NCBI RefSeq assembly: GCF_041021955.1
Contig: NZ_CP158375.1
Span: forward strand, 1,736,001 to 1,800,000
Direction of reading: 5' to 3'
Length of the DNA stretch: 64,000 nucleotides
From: Caulobacter sp. 73W
Lineage (GTDB): Bacteria; Pseudomonadota; Alphaproteobacteria; Caulobacterales; Caulobacteraceae
Shown here: piece by piece, positions 1 to 10,100 of the stretch
How the letters are laid out: the number at the start of each line of letters is the position of its first letter
Numbering within the stretch: the first letter of the stretch is position 1
Position numbers and translations under genes: made by a program
The notes under the pieces: model-generated
Told to the model about the DNA's origin: nothing
Seen by the model: the letters and a program-made list of their open reading frames with translations, nothing else
Databases searched by the model: none

Positions 1-245
1 AAGCCGGTTAGTTCGTTTCTCGAAGCTCTATCTATCCAAATATCGAGATATCCGCGTCGCGCCCCCGCAAAGCCGTTGGCCGCAGTCCAAAGCTCGGCCG
101 GAGGGCGTGCTCCGAGCTGAAAGAAACCTGTCGAATATCTGAGCTGTGCGAGCTGGGCGCTGAAGGAATGCGTGGCGCCCTCCTTCAACTGCGTCGCCTC
201 AGGGAAATCTGATCGGCGCACAGCGCCCAGGCTTGCGCCGGCGCC
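1..245. other. Non-coding stretch downstream of phoD with nested inverted repeats
   Basis: I see no convincing gene here. Two inverted repeats are visible: a 7-bp stem (AGCTCGG at 91-97 with CCGAGCT at 112-118) and a nested structure (CTGGGCGCTG at 153-162 with CAGCGCCCAG at 221-230, enclosing TGAAGGA at 161-167 with TCCTTCA at 181-187). On the minus strand these lie just after the phoD stop codon, so they may be 3' UTR structures that stop transcription or protect the mRNA. No T-run follows, so this is not a classical intrinsic terminator. Confidence 0.4.
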
Positions 246-1823
246 TTACAGGTCGTGCAGACCCGGCCGGTGAGGCTCGACGACGAAAGTCTTCAAGGTG
301 CTGATCCTCCCGCCCGGGGCGCTGACCTTGTCGATCACCTTCAAGGTTGTCCGCCACTGATCAGGACCAACGTCGAAGACCTGGTAGCCCCTCTGCTGGT
401 TGTGAAGCTTCAGGTTCGGATTATGCCGCAGCAGCGGCGCCGACTTGGAAGCGTCCGCCGTTCCGTCCCCTTCCGAGGAGATCGACGTGGTCAAGAACTC
501 CGTCGCGGCCGCTCGGCCGGCCGGCTCCGCGTCACGGGCGGGCACCACACCGACGTAGTGGTTGTGCGCATCCCCGCTGGCCACGACCACATTGGTCAGC
601 CTGCGGGCCTCAATGGCCTCAACGAACCGACGGCGCGCCGCGGGGTAGCCGTTCCACGTGTCAGTAGATCGCGCGCTTAGACCGTTGGGGCCCTCGCGCA
701 GCATCGGCATCATCATCACCTGCTGGGCCACCAAGTTCCACCGGTGAGCCCCGCTCATACCCTTGGCGAGCCAAGCCTCTTGTTCAGCGCCAAGCACGGT
801 CGCCTGCTCGAAGTCTTCCGTCCGGCAAGGTCGGTCATCTGCGCTCATGCAAAGCTGGTCGGTGCGGTGGCTGCGAGTGTCGAGCACGTGCATGCGCACG
901 AGACGGCCATAGTCCAGTCGTCGGTGAAATCTCGCCCCGCTTAGTCGAGGAAACTGAGCGCGGCGCACCGGCATGTGCTCGTACCAGGCCTGCAGGGCGG
1001 CCATCTTGCGCAGGGCGAAGACCTCGGACGGCGTGCCGTCCTGGTCGATCTCCTGGACCCAGTTGTTGTCGACCTCGTGGTCGTCGAAGGAGACGATGAA
1101 GGCGGCCGAGGCGTGGGCGGCGATCAGCTCCGGGTCCGATTTATAGAGGGCGTACCGCCGACGGTACTGATCGAGGCTGTAGAGCTCCTGGCCAAGATGG
1201 GCGCGTGCGCGCACCCGCCCATGCTCGTCGGCGGTTCCGACCGGCCGGCGCGCCGTCGCCTCGTAGATGTAGTCGCCATAGTGGAAGACCGCGTCGACCT
1301 CCTCTTCCTGGGCCAGATGCCGATAGGCGTCGTAGAAACCTGATTCATAGTTTTGGCAGCCGGCCACCGCGATACGGACGTTGCGCGGCTCGGCGCCAGC
1401 CGCAGGGGCCGTGCGGGCCGTCCCCGCCGGGCTGGCTTCTCCCGCGCCCACCCGGAACCGATACCAGTAGCGCCGCGCCGGTTTCAGCCCATCGACCTCC
1501 ACATGAACCGCGTGAGCCAGTTCCGGCCGAGCGATGGCCTCCCCGCTCCGAGCGATCACGGCGAACCGCTCGTCCTCGGCCACCTCCCATTTCACCGTGA
1601 CCGGCCGCGGCCCCATGCCGCCGGCCTCGGCGAACGGCTTGGGCGCCAGCCGCGTCCAGACGACGAACCCGTCTGGCCAAGGATCGCCAGCGGCCACCCC
1701 AAGGGTGAACGGATAGCCGTCGATCTTGGCCTGAGCCCACACATCGCTTGCGCGGCCAAGACCGGTCAGGAGGATCAGATTGCCGCCGGCCGTGAGCAGG
1801 CGTCGACGATCAAGCATTGTCAT
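246..1823 (-). CDS. phoD: Tat-exported PhoD-family alkaline phosphatase/phosphodiesterase
   Basis: Predicted periplasmic or secreted metallophosphatase that releases phosphate from phosphate mono- or diesters. The 525-aa product starts with a twin-arginine leader (DRRRLLTAGG at residues 5-14, then a hydrophobic stretch ending near residue 31). A PhoD N-terminal beta domain covers roughly residues 35-140, followed by the catalytic domain with HYGDYIYE (181-188), FDDHEVDNNW (246-255) and ASGDAHNHYVG (415-425), the metal-binding signatures of PhoD enzymes, which use Ca and Fe. Length is normal for the family. A second possible start is Met3. The gene begins 17 bp after the stop of the upstream TonB receptor, so it is probably the last gene of the sigma/FecR/receptor unit and shares its induction. 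Natural substrate is not determined by sequence; nucleotides, phospholipid headgroups or teichoic-acid-like polymers are all possible. Confidence 0.9.
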   Translation of the reverse strand: MTMLDRRRLLTAGGNLILLTGLGRASDVWAQAKIDGYPFTLGVAAGDPWPDGFVVWTRLAPKPFAEAGGMGPRPVTVKWEVAEDERFAVIARSGEAIARPELAHAVHVEVDGLKPARRYWYRFRVGAGEASPAGTARTAPAAGAEPRNVRIAVAGCQNYESGFYDAYRHLAQEEEVDAVFHYGDYIYEATARRPVGTADEHGRVRARAHLGQELYSLDQYRRRYALYKSDPELIAAHASAAFIVSFDDHEVDNNWVQEIDQDGTPSEVFALRKMAALQAWYEHMPVRRAQFPRLSGARFHRRLDYGRLVRMHVLDTRSHRTDQLCMSADDRPCRTEDFEQATVLGAEQEAWLAKGMSGAHRWNLVAQQVMMMPMLREGPNGLSARSTDTWNGYPAARRRFVEAIEARRLTNVVVASGDAHNHYVGVVPARDAEPAGRAAATEFLTTSISSEGDGTADASKSAPLLRHNPNLKLHNQQRGYQVFDVGPDQWRTTLKVIDKVSAPGGRISTLKTFVVEPHRPGLHDL

Positions 1824-1840
1824 CAGTGGCTCGCCTAGGA

Positions 1841-4800
1841 TCAGAACCTGGCCCGAAAGCCAAGCGAGGTGGTCACCCCGTACTTTTGGTAGTTGTCGCC
1901 AAGGTCGGGGCTGAGCCCGTTGGTGTCGACGGTGCGCACGAAGGGGCGGTCGAACAGGTTCTTGGCGAAGAAGAAGACCTCCCAGCCATCGCGCAGTTCG
2001 TAATTGGCGCTGAGGTTGGTCTCCGAGCGCGCCTGGATGACCATGCCGTTGGCGTTGTCTGGCTTCTCGTCGGACCAGACGGTGTTGAGGTTCAGGCTCA
2101 ACCTGCCATGACGATAGAGGAGCGAGGCGGTCACCAGGTTCTTGGCCAGCCCCTCGACCAGCGCATCGGCGTCGTTGTGCGTGAACGAGCCGTTCAGCCG
2201 CAGCATGCCCCAGCCGTCCGGCAGGATGTCCAGGGCGCGGTTGAACTCCAGCTCCACGCCTCGGACGGTGACGGTGTTTTCCGGCGCCGAGCGGGTGGTG
2301 CGGAAGATGTAGCCGTCATAATCCCCGCCCCCATAGCCGAACTCTTCGGGGGTCAGATCCACCGACTGGAAGAGGCCTTTGATGCGGTTCTGAAAAAGGT
2401 TCACCGCGATCAGGCCGACCGGGTCGAAGTAGCGGACCAGACGGGCTGAAAAGTTATCCGACAGCTCTGGGCTCAGATTAGGGTTGGGCGCCGAGACGAT
2501 CCCCATGACCTCGTTGACCGACCACACGCCCGCCAGATTGTCGATGCCGGGGCGACGGATGGTGCGGCTGTAGCCAAGCTGCAGGTCGGTGTCCTCGTCG
2601 AAGGCGTACTTCACCGAGGCGCTGGGAAAGAAGTAGTCGTAACTGCCCTTGCGATCGACGCGGGGCCGGGACTCGTACTGATACTTCAGCCCTTCGATCG
2701 TGTTCGCTCGCCCCGTCGCGGCGGTCGCCGCGTAGCCGGCGGCCAGAACCTCGGCATAGGTGCGCGCATCCGGCTCCTCGGCGCGGGTCTTGGTCTGCTC
2801 CCAGCGAAGCCCCGCCCTGACCGTCAACTTGTCGATCGGCGTGGAAGTCGCCATCGCATAGGCTGCGTTCATGTCTTCTTCGAAGTGACGGCGGTTGGCG
2901 ATGAAGGCGGTGTAGTAATCGGCCGCGCTCAGAGAGGCGGCGAAGTACTGCGGATTTGTGCGGTAGAGCTCGCCGAGCGAATGAAGGTTGGGCGTGAAGA
3001 CACTCGCCGCACCCGACCGCGTGCGCAGGAAAAAGTCGTTCTCGTCGAAGTTCAGCTCGAGCGGCGACTGGTGATCGGCCCAGAAGGCGGACGCGGCCAC
3101 CGGACCTACATAATTGTACTTTTGACCTTCGCGCTCATTGCGAAAATCATAGACATTGCGGCCCAGCTTCGCGCCGCTCTTGAACGTCACCGGCATGTCC
3201 ACGATCGTGGTGTCCCAGGTGAAGTTCAGCGCCGCGCCCGACAGTTCGCTTCGCGCGTAACGCCCGTCGTTCAAGTAGATGGTGGGCCGCGCGTAGCTTG
3301 CCGGATCGGCCCAGTCGGCGCCCGTCAGCTGGGTCACCGTCCAGTCGAACCGGTCAAGCGCATTGCGCTTGGCCGAATACGATCCAGCCGCCTGCAATGA
3401 TCCGGCCGAATAGACCGAGCCGCGATAGCCCATCGGATCATAGCGGCTGGTTGATTCCGAATAGGAGGCCCAGCCATCGAGGCGATAGCTGTCGCCTTGA
3501 AGCTCGAACCTTGGATTTAGGGTCAGGCTGTCGCCGCGCTTGGCCACCGCCAGGAACTCGGTGTCGATCCGGGCGTTGGGATGGGTGGTGGTGAAATCGG
3601 CCAACGGATCGCCGGTGACCGCGCGTGCGCGATCCCCCGTCGTAAAGAGCCAGGAGCGCTGGCCCGACCAGGTGTCGGCCTCGTTGTAGAGGGCCGTCAG
3701 CGACAGGGTCAGGGCGTCGCTGGCGCGAAAGTCCAGGCTCAGCGAGCTGGCGCGGCGTTCGACCGTCTGGTTGATCTGCCGGGCGCGCATCGAGGTCAAA
3801 GTCACCGGCGCCGGGCTGGCGGCGGTTGGAACCTCGTTCCAGCCGGCGGTCATCATCTCGCGCTGGATATAGGCATTGGATTCGCTGAGGCTCACGACGA
3901 CGCCCAGGCGACGGTCGAAGAACACATCGGAATATTCGATCTGGGCGCTGGGTAGGATGCGGGGCTGGCGGCCATCGCCCTTGTCGCCCGGCCCGCCGCG
4001 ATAATCGTCCCAAAGGTCGTTCTGCGTCAGGCCGGAGATCTGGGCGATGATGCTGCGGCCCCGACGGTCGAAGGCGCGCTTGGTGCGCAGGTTAATGGTG
4101 CCGGCGGGCGCATTGGCGTCGACGTCGGCGCTGATTGTCTTAGAGATCTCGATGGCGTCGATGCTGCTCAGCGAGATCTGCTCGAAACTGAACCCGCGCG
4201 CATTGCTCACCGCCGCCCCGGCGTCGGCGCTGGCCAAGGCCACCCCGTTGACTGTGACCGAGGCGTAGTCGGACGGCAGGCCGCGCACCCGCACATAGCG
4301 CACCGTGCCGTCCAGAGCGTCGGAATCAACACCCGGCATGTTCTTGATGAACTCACCGACATTGCCTTCAGACACGTTGCCGAAGGCCTCCGAAGATAGG
4401 CTGTTGGTGATGTTCATCGATTGGCGCTGGCTCATGATCGCTCGCGCATCGCCGTCTCGCGCGGCCACGACGGTCAATTCCTCGACCGCGCCCGTCGTCG
4501 CCGTGCGCATTTCGATATCGCGCTCGATGGACTGGCCGCCGGCCAGCTCAACCATCACCCGGGCGTCCTGATAGCCGGCGTAGCGCACGAGAATCTCGAC
4601 CGGACCGGCCGCCACGCCGCTGGCGCGGTAGCCTGAGCCATCCTCATTTCCCGCCGCGCGCCAGGCTCCGTCGGCGCCGCGCACCATCACGTCGGCGTTG
4701 CGAAGGTACTCGCCGCTGGCGGGATCCAGGATGCGCCCGCTGACCGCGCCGACGCCGGCCGCGACCGGCCTGGTGGAGCGTAAGGTGAGCATCGAGCCGT

Positions 4801-5074
4801 TGTCGGAGGCGATGCTGAGCGGCGTGCCTTCCAGCAGTTGGCGAAGGGCTGCGCGGGTATCCATCTCGCCGATCACGGCGCGGGTTCGCACCCCGTTCAG
4901 GTCACGCGCCGGGGCGATGATCTGGAGCTGCGCCTGGCGGGCGAAAGCGGGCACGGCGGTCACCGCCGACTGGGCCGGGACATCGAACCGGCGCACCTGC
5001 GCATGGGCCTCAAGGCTGGCGCACACCACCGCCGCGGCGACGCCGCCGGCCAGGAAAGTCTTGTAGGAATTCAT
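1841..5074 (-). CDS. TonB-dependent transducer-type receptor with STN domain
   Basis: Outer-membrane receptor of 1077 aa that imports a substrate with TonB energy and signals its presence to FecR. The start chosen is the Met at 5074, preceded by a GGGG-rich ribosome site and followed by a Sec signal peptide (MNSYKTFLAGG..., cleavage near AHA-QV); an upstream in-frame Met at 5158 would add an unlikely hydrophilic tail. Order: STN (secretin/TonB short N-terminal) domain about residues 27-95, a carboxypeptidase-regulatory-like beta domain about 108-190, plug about 205-340 (ending DVDANAPAGTINL), then a long 22-strand-type barrel ending in GFRARF, with the terminal Phe typical of outer-membrane proteins. 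The STN domain marks it as a surface-signalling receptor, which fits the ECF sigma and FecR genes just upstream. The extra beta domain between STN and plug is common in Bacteroidetes SusC proteins and seen in some Caulobacterales receptors. Substrate unknown; PhoD downstream suggests a phosphorylated compound. Confidence 0.9.
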   Translation of the reverse strand: MNSYKTFLAGGVAAAVVCASLEAHAQVRRFDVPAQSAVTAVPAFARQAQLQIIAPARDLNGVRTRAVIGEMDTRAALRQLLEGTPLSIASDNGSMLTLRSTRPVAAGVGAVSGRILDPASGEYLRNADVMVRGADGAWRAAGNEDGSGYRASGVAAGPVEILVRYAGYQDARVMVELAGGQSIERDIEMRTATTGAVEELTVVAARDGDARAIMSQRQSMNITNSLSSEAFGNVSEGNVGEFIKNMPGVDSDALDGTVRYVRVRGLPSDYASVTVNGVALASADAGAAVSNARGFSFEQISLSSIDAIEISKTISADVDANAPAGTINLRTKRAFDRRGRSIIAQISGLTQNDLWDDYRGGPGDKGDGRQPRILPSAQIEYSDVFFDRRLGVVVSLSESNAYIQREMMTAGWNEVPTAASPAPVTLTSMRARQINQTVERRASSLSLDFRASDALTLSLTALYNEADTWSGQRSWLFTTGDRARAVTGDPLADFTTTHPNARIDTEFLAVAKRGDSLTLNPRFELQGDSYRLDGWASYSESTSRYDPMGYRGSVYSAGSLQAAGSYSAKRNALDRFDWTVTQLTGADWADPASYARPTIYLNDGRYARSELSGAALNFTWDTTIVDMPVTFKSGAKLGRNVYDFRNEREGQKYNYVGPVAASAFWADHQSPLELNFDENDFFLRTRSGAASVFTPNLHSLGELYRTNPQYFAASLSAADYYTAFIANRRHFEEDMNAAYAMATSTPIDKLTVRAGLRWEQTKTRAEEPDARTYAEVLAAGYAATAATGRANTIEGLKYQYESRPRVDRKGSYDYFFPSASVKYAFDEDTDLQLGYSRTIRRPGIDNLAGVWSVNEVMGIVSAPNPNLSPELSDNFSARLVRYFDPVGLIAVNLFQNRIKGLFQSVDLTPEEFGYGGGDYDGYIFRTTRSAPENTVTVRGVELEFNRALDILPDGWGMLRLNGSFTHNDADALVEGLAKNLVTASLLYRHGRLSLNLNTVWSDEKPDNANGMVIQARSETNLSANYELRDGWEVFFFAKNLFDRPFVRTVDTNGLSPDLGDNYQKYGVTTSLGFRARF

Positions 5075-5164
5075 AATCTCTGCCCCCACGTCGCCAAAGG
5101 ATGGACGCGACGTTCGAGGGCTAAGAGATTTGCGCGGGCGCTCTCCGCCACCCGTCACAAATCT

Positions 5165-6130
5165 TTATATGGGAGCGGCCGAGATGACGACCGTATCTCC
5201 ACGCCGCGTGACGCTGGCGCCAAAGACCGAGGCCGCCGCGCGGCTGAACCCGACGGGATCGTTGGCGGCGAAGAGGCCGGTGATCGGCTCATCGGCGAGG
5301 GCCGCATCGACGATCACGATGCGAGGATCGCTGTAGCGCGAGAAGGCGCGCGCCGCCTGCCCCAGGCTCTCGCCCTGGAAGGCGATCTTGCCCTCGCGCC
5401 AAGCAAGATCGCGCGTGACCTCGTCAGCCAGGACGCGCAAGGGCTTGGCCTCCCCCGCAACCAGCGCCATGCGGGTCTGGGGGCCCAACTGCAGACTGCG
5501 CCCAGCCCCGCCTGGCGCCGACACCCCGCCCTCATTGACCAGGATCTCGACAGGCGCATCGTCCAGCCTGCGCACCCGAAAGGCGCCGCCGACCGTGGAC
5601 AGCTGCGCGTCTCCAACCCCGATGACCAAGGGGCGATGAGGATCGCTCACCACGGTAAAATAGGCCTCGCCTTGCAAAAGCTCGATGCGACGTTGATCGC
5701 GGCCGTTGCGGATTTTGACGCGCGTCTGGGTGTTCAGGAGCACCGTCGAGCCATCGCCCAGCGGCACGAGCCGCATCTCGCCGCGCTCGGTGGCGTAGGC
5801 GCGCGGCGCCTGGAGGCCGAAGAACGCGGCGGCGCAGGCACCCGCGGTGCCGGCGGCGACCGCACCAGTCAGCAAGCCTCGTCGCGACACCCTTGGCTGC
5901 GACGCCCCGCCGAAGGCCGACGGCTCAAAGCCGTCCCCGAAGGCGGCGGCGGAGCGGCTGTTCATGGAGACGGCGTTGGCGCGCAGCATGGCGCCGGGAC
6001 AGCGCCGATCGCTCGCCAGCCAAGCGTTGAAAGCTGCATTGTCACTTGCGGCCAGCGGCCCACGATCAAGCCTGGCGGCCCAATCGGCCGCCGCCGCGTC
6101 AATGCTTTGACTTGTTTCGCGGTCGGCCAT
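5165..6130 (-). CDS. fecR-like: FecR-family anti-sigma factor/signal transducer
   Basis: Inner-membrane regulator of 321 aa that should bind the partner ECF sigma factor in the cytoplasm and contact the receptor STN domain in the periplasm. Residues 10-50 form the DUF4880 cytosolic domain (DWAARLDRG, FNAWLASDRR). Residues 82-106 form the single membrane segment, preceded by SRRGLLTG, a twin-arginine-like motif; FecR proteins have been reported as Tat substrates, which fits. A FecR beta domain follows (about 115-230) and then an STN-like C-terminal domain. The start at 6130 (MADRETSQS) is preferred over an in-frame Met at 6190 because the latter lies deep in the sigma gene; even so the two genes overlap by 32 bp, implying translational coupling. 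It is followed 90 bp later by the receptor gene. Confidence 0.88.
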   Translation of the reverse strand: MADRETSQSIDAAAADWAARLDRGPLAASDNAAFNAWLASDRRCPGAMLRANAVSMNSRSAAAFGDGFEPSAFGGASQPRVSRRGLLTGAVAAGTAGACAAAFFGLQAPRAYATERGEMRLVPLGDGSTVLLNTQTRVKIRNGRDQRRIELLQGEAYFTVVSDPHRPLVIGVGDAQLSTVGGAFRVRRLDDAPVEILVNEGGVSAPGGAGRSLQLGPQTRMALVAGEAKPLRVLADEVTRDLAWREGKIAFQGESLGQAARAFSRYSDPRIVIVDAALADEPITGLFAANDPVGFSRAAASVFGASVTRRGDTVVISAAPI

Positions 6131-6701
6131 GAAGGGCGGCGATCTCCGTTTGCCTAGGCTTAGAGGTTTGGGCGATGGCGTTTCCGCCATGCGCGGCCCA
6201 CGCGATCAAGAGGCGAACGCCGCGAGCGATGTGCTTTTCCACGGTATTCTCCGACAGCTTCATGCGCGCGGCGATCTCGCGCTGCGACAGGCCGTGGATG
6301 CGCCGAAGGGTGAAGGCCTGTCTGGTCTGACCTGGCATCGCGGCGATAACTTCCCCCAGGCGACGAAGGTTGTCGCGGGCGATCGCCGTCGCCTCCGGCG
6401 ACGGGGCGTCATCGGCGCCGGTGTCCATGATCAGGTCGTCCATGGCCTGGATGGAGACGATCCGGGCGCGCCTGATGTGGCGGACGACCAGCGAGTTGGC
6501 GACCTGAAAGAGATAAGCGCGCGGATAGGCGATGTCGGCGACCGTCTCGCGCTCCGCAAGGATCGTGTAGGTCTCCTGGACGATATCGTCGACTTCTACG
6601 CCCGTGTTGCGCTTACCGGCCAGCCACGAGCGCAAGGCCGGCTCGTGGGGCAGGATGCTGCGCATGAACCAGCGCGTTCGTTCTTCATCGACGGCAAACA
6701 T
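6099..6701 (-). CDS. ECF-type RNA polymerase sigma factor (FecI-like)
   Basis: 200-aa extracytoplasmic-function sigma factor. Region sigma-2 is visible around residues 20-85 (VEVDDIVQETYTILAER, PRAYLFQVANSLVVRHIRR) and sigma-4 around 115-170 (MPGQTRQAFTLRRIHGLSQREIAARMKLSENTVEKHI). The family directs transcription of the adjacent TonB receptor when the receptor senses its ligand. It is the first gene of a unit sigma - fecR - receptor - phoD. The C-terminal 25-30 residues are polar, of low complexity, and unlike core sigma-4. Self-regulation is not evident from the upstream sequence. Confidence 0.9.
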   Translation of the reverse strand: MFAVDEERTRWFMRSILPHEPALRSWLAGKRNTGVEVDDIVQETYTILAERETVADIAYPRAYLFQVANSLVVRHIRRARIVSIQAMDDLIMDTGADDAPSPEATAIARDNLRRLGEVIAAMPGQTRQAFTLRRIHGLSQREIAARMKLSENTVEKHIARGVRLLIAWAAHGGNAIAQTSKPRQTEIAALHGRPRNKSKH

Positions 6702-7148
6702 GGCGCAGCCTGAATCTAGGTCGATCCGGCCCCTAGCGCATTTGCGCAGACAGTTTGATGACGCTCGAACGCCAAGCAGGCGGCAACCAAGCGCAGGTGG
6801 CTGAGGCGGCTAGGCGCCCCGCGCACCACCGAGCTCGCTCAGATCACGCCGTGCGGACCAACGCCCGCCAAACGTCCTACGCCGCCAAGCCATCGAACTT
6901 CAGCACGCCGGGCGCGCCGATAAGACCCACGTCGGTGCGCCCGGTCGTTGAAGGCTATCAGCCATCATGCGTGGCCTTGCGGGGAATTGCCGGCGCGGAG
7001 GCCTGAGAATTTCGCCTGAGAGGCCGTATCGACCTCCCAGATTCGTAAACGCCGTGCCGGGGCGCATGCCCTCTGCGAGGACAATCTGCGGGCTAATCTT
7101 GAAGCTGCTGACCAGCCTTACCCTCCAAGGTGCTGACCGCCGACGAGA
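6702..7148. other. Intergenic region between ECF sigma gene and surface-protein gene
   Basis: About 450 bp without a supported gene. Short ORFs on both strands lack homologous-looking sequence or ribosome sites. It must hold the promoter of the minus-strand ECF sigma gene and the 3' end of the minus-strand surface-protein transcript. One small hairpin (GGCCT at 7000-7004 with AGGCC at 7021-7025) encloses two copies of GCCTGAGA. I see no riboswitch that fits a known consensus. Confidence 0.5.
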
Positions 7149-10100
7149 TCAACATGATAGGGGGGCGTTCCTTCGAAGCCCGAACTCGATGAAGTCGTGG
7201 GTCGCCTCGTAGTAGCGGCCCACCTTTGCCTCATATCCCGCCTGCATGATGTAGCCGATCATCGCAGCCTTGCCGCCAAGGTCGGAGCCTGCGAAGGCGT
7301 CGAAGTAGCCCTCTTGGCTGGTGATCCACGCGAGCGCCGCGTCGACGTTGATCCCCGCCGCGCGCGCGGCCTCAACGCCGATCACGAGGTCGTAAGCCAG
7401 GCGTACGGACGCCGCGAAATCCAGGGCGCCAAACTTGGCCTCAAAGGCGGCGCGGCCTTCCCCCTGGACGCCGAGATTGACCGCGAAGTTGATGAACCGG
7501 TTCACCTCGTTGAAGCGAGCATAATAGGGGTCGGTCAGATCGTTGGCGTTGGAGGGGCTATCGATCAGCCAAGTCATCCCGCCTTGGGTCGGCGTGCGAC
7601 CAGTGAAGAACTGGTAGGCCTGGAGGGCGACCGCCGAGGTTGGCGCCGAAAGCTCCACCACCCCGTCGATAAGCGCATCGCGGGTGATCGCGCCGGATTC
7701 AAAACGGGCGATCAGGGACGCAAGCCTGGCCGCCGCCTCGAAGGCGGGATTTGGGACACTTGAACCGTCGGGCAGAACGATGTTGCTGGTAATGGCCTTG
7801 GCGGAATTCAGCGCGAAACCGCAGACCGTCGTGAAGATGTCGCGGATTTGCGGCCCAGTGAGGACGGGCTCCTCAGGAGCCGGCGGCGGCGTCCATGCCA
7901 TATTGACGCTTCCCGAAACGCCATCGTTTCCGGCAAGGTCGGTGTAACCGCCAGCGACCACCGCCACCGAGCTGGTGTTCGCGGAGGCGGTGAAGACGGC
8001 CGAATAGACGCGCGAGTTGGCGGTGGGTGCAAAGCCGCTGAGCGATCCACCCGTGACCGACACATCAGCGACGCTGAACCCTTGGGGGTTTTCGTCGAAA
8101 GTGAAGGTGATGTTGGCGGTCTGGCCGGGCTCCAGGTCCGCCTGACTGGTGCTTACGGTCACCGAGGGCGCGACAGTGTCGAAGATATAGGCCGCCTCGA
8201 ACGCCCCGCCGTTGTTGCCTGCCGCATCGCTTACGCGAACCTTCAAGGTGTCAGACTGGGTCAGCTGGACGCCTGCCAGGCTCCAGGTGTTGGAGCCTGT
8301 GGACGCCGACGCCACGTCCCAGCTTGCGCCATCGTCCAGGCTGACTTCAACGTATTCGCCAGCGGCAAGGCTGGCGCTCAGAGTGCCCGACAGGGTTTGG
8401 CCTTGCGCACGGGTCACGAGGTCGGCGCCCGAGGCGCCCGTGTCGTTTGAAAAGGCCACTGCGACGCCCGTCGTCGTCGGCGCTGTCGTATCCAAGACAT
8501 AGGCGGCCGCAAGAGCGGCGCCCCCATTGCCAGCCAGGTCGTTCACCCGCACCCGAAACGTCCCCGAGCCCGATAGGGTGACGTCGCGAGACCAACTGGT
8601 CCCCGTTGTCGTGGCGGCCATCCAGCTACCGCCGTTGTCAAGCGAGACCTCGACGAATTCACCGGCCGCCAAAGGTACCGAGAGACTCCCAGTGAGGGTC
8701 TGGGCCGCTATACTTGTGATGAGATCGCTCGAGGAGACGCCGGCATCCTGGGATATCTGAACCGATTGCGGGCTTGAGCTGGGCGCGGTCGTGTCGAGCA
8801 CGTAGTCGCGGCTGAAGACTTCGCCGGGATTGCCCGCCGCGTCGACGACCCGAACCTGCAGGGTGTCAGAGCCAGTCAGGACGACACCGCTCAGGGTCCA
8901 GCCGGTTCCGGCGGCGATCGCAGTCGCCCAGCTGCCGCCATCGTTAAGCGAGACTTCGACGTGCTCACCCCCTGCAAGCGTGGCCGATAGCAATCCCGAG
9001 ACGGTCTGCGTCGCGGTCTTGGTCACAAGATCGGAGGGGTTCGAGCCGGTGTCGCTGGAAAACACGACGGACACCGCCTTGTTTGTCGGCGAGGTGGTGT
9101 CCACGAGCACGCCGCTAAGCCCGCCGATGTTGTTCAGCGTCAAGGCTGCGGCGTTGCCAGCCGTGTCGCGGATCGTGCCGCTGTTGAGCGCGATGGAACC
9201 ACCGAGGGCGACGCCGTTGGTGTCTGCATCGCCAGATTGAACCGTATAGCGGAAGACGAGCGCGCTGGTCCCGCTGCCGCTGACGTAAGTCGCCTGACGC
9301 GTCCCGCCGATATCAAGCGTCAAAGACAGGGCCGGCGTGCCGTTCGTGGTGTCGACCGTGACCGCCTCGTTGAAGTTCACGGTGAAGTCCAGCGAACTGC
9401 CCGCGCGGTAGCTTGAGTTTGCGGGGACGATTACCGATGTGGCGGCAGGAGCGGTATGGTCGAGTGTGTAGCTTTGGCCGCTCGTGAAGCCGCTAGCGAT
9501 GGCCCCTCCGCTGGAGGCGGCGATGCCTGTGCCGCTCGATTTTAAATCCAGTCGAAGAGTGCCGTCGCCCGAAACCGACCCGACGGTGACGGTGTATACG
9601 CCGCCGCTGCCGGTGACGTTGTTGATGACGCCGTCGGCCGTTCCTGTTGCTGTGAGGACGAAATCGCCCGCGTCTACGCCGGTTACGGACTGGTCGAAAG
9701 TCACAGTGTAGCTGGCTGACGTCGCGTTGGTCACCTCGGCGCCGACACGTTGGATGGATTTGACGTACGGCCGACCATCGACAAGTACGTTTGCCGTCGA
9801 GCCGACATTGTTCAGCGTCAGGACGGCTGCGTTTCCGACAAGATCGGTGAGAGTGCCGTTTGTCGCCATCTCAACGATGGTCACGCCCGTCAGGTCGAGC
9901 CCGGTGGATCTGACGGTGTAGGTGAAGGTGAGTGAAGAACTTGTACTTAGAAGAGCGTCGAGGGTGGCGTAGGCGGAGCCGCTTGAATCGAGGCTGAACG
10001 TCAAAAAAGGCCATTGGCCCCCATACTGGACCGGCTCATCGAAGTTCACGGTGAAGGCAAGCTCGTCGCCGGTGCGATAGGTGCCATTCTGAGGAGCCGT

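Noticed and set aside
7001-7060. CCTGAGA elements that recall the TPP riboswitch
   Set aside because: The rest of the THI consensus is missing, no thiamine gene is adjacent and the neighbours run away from it. It is only a small hairpin.
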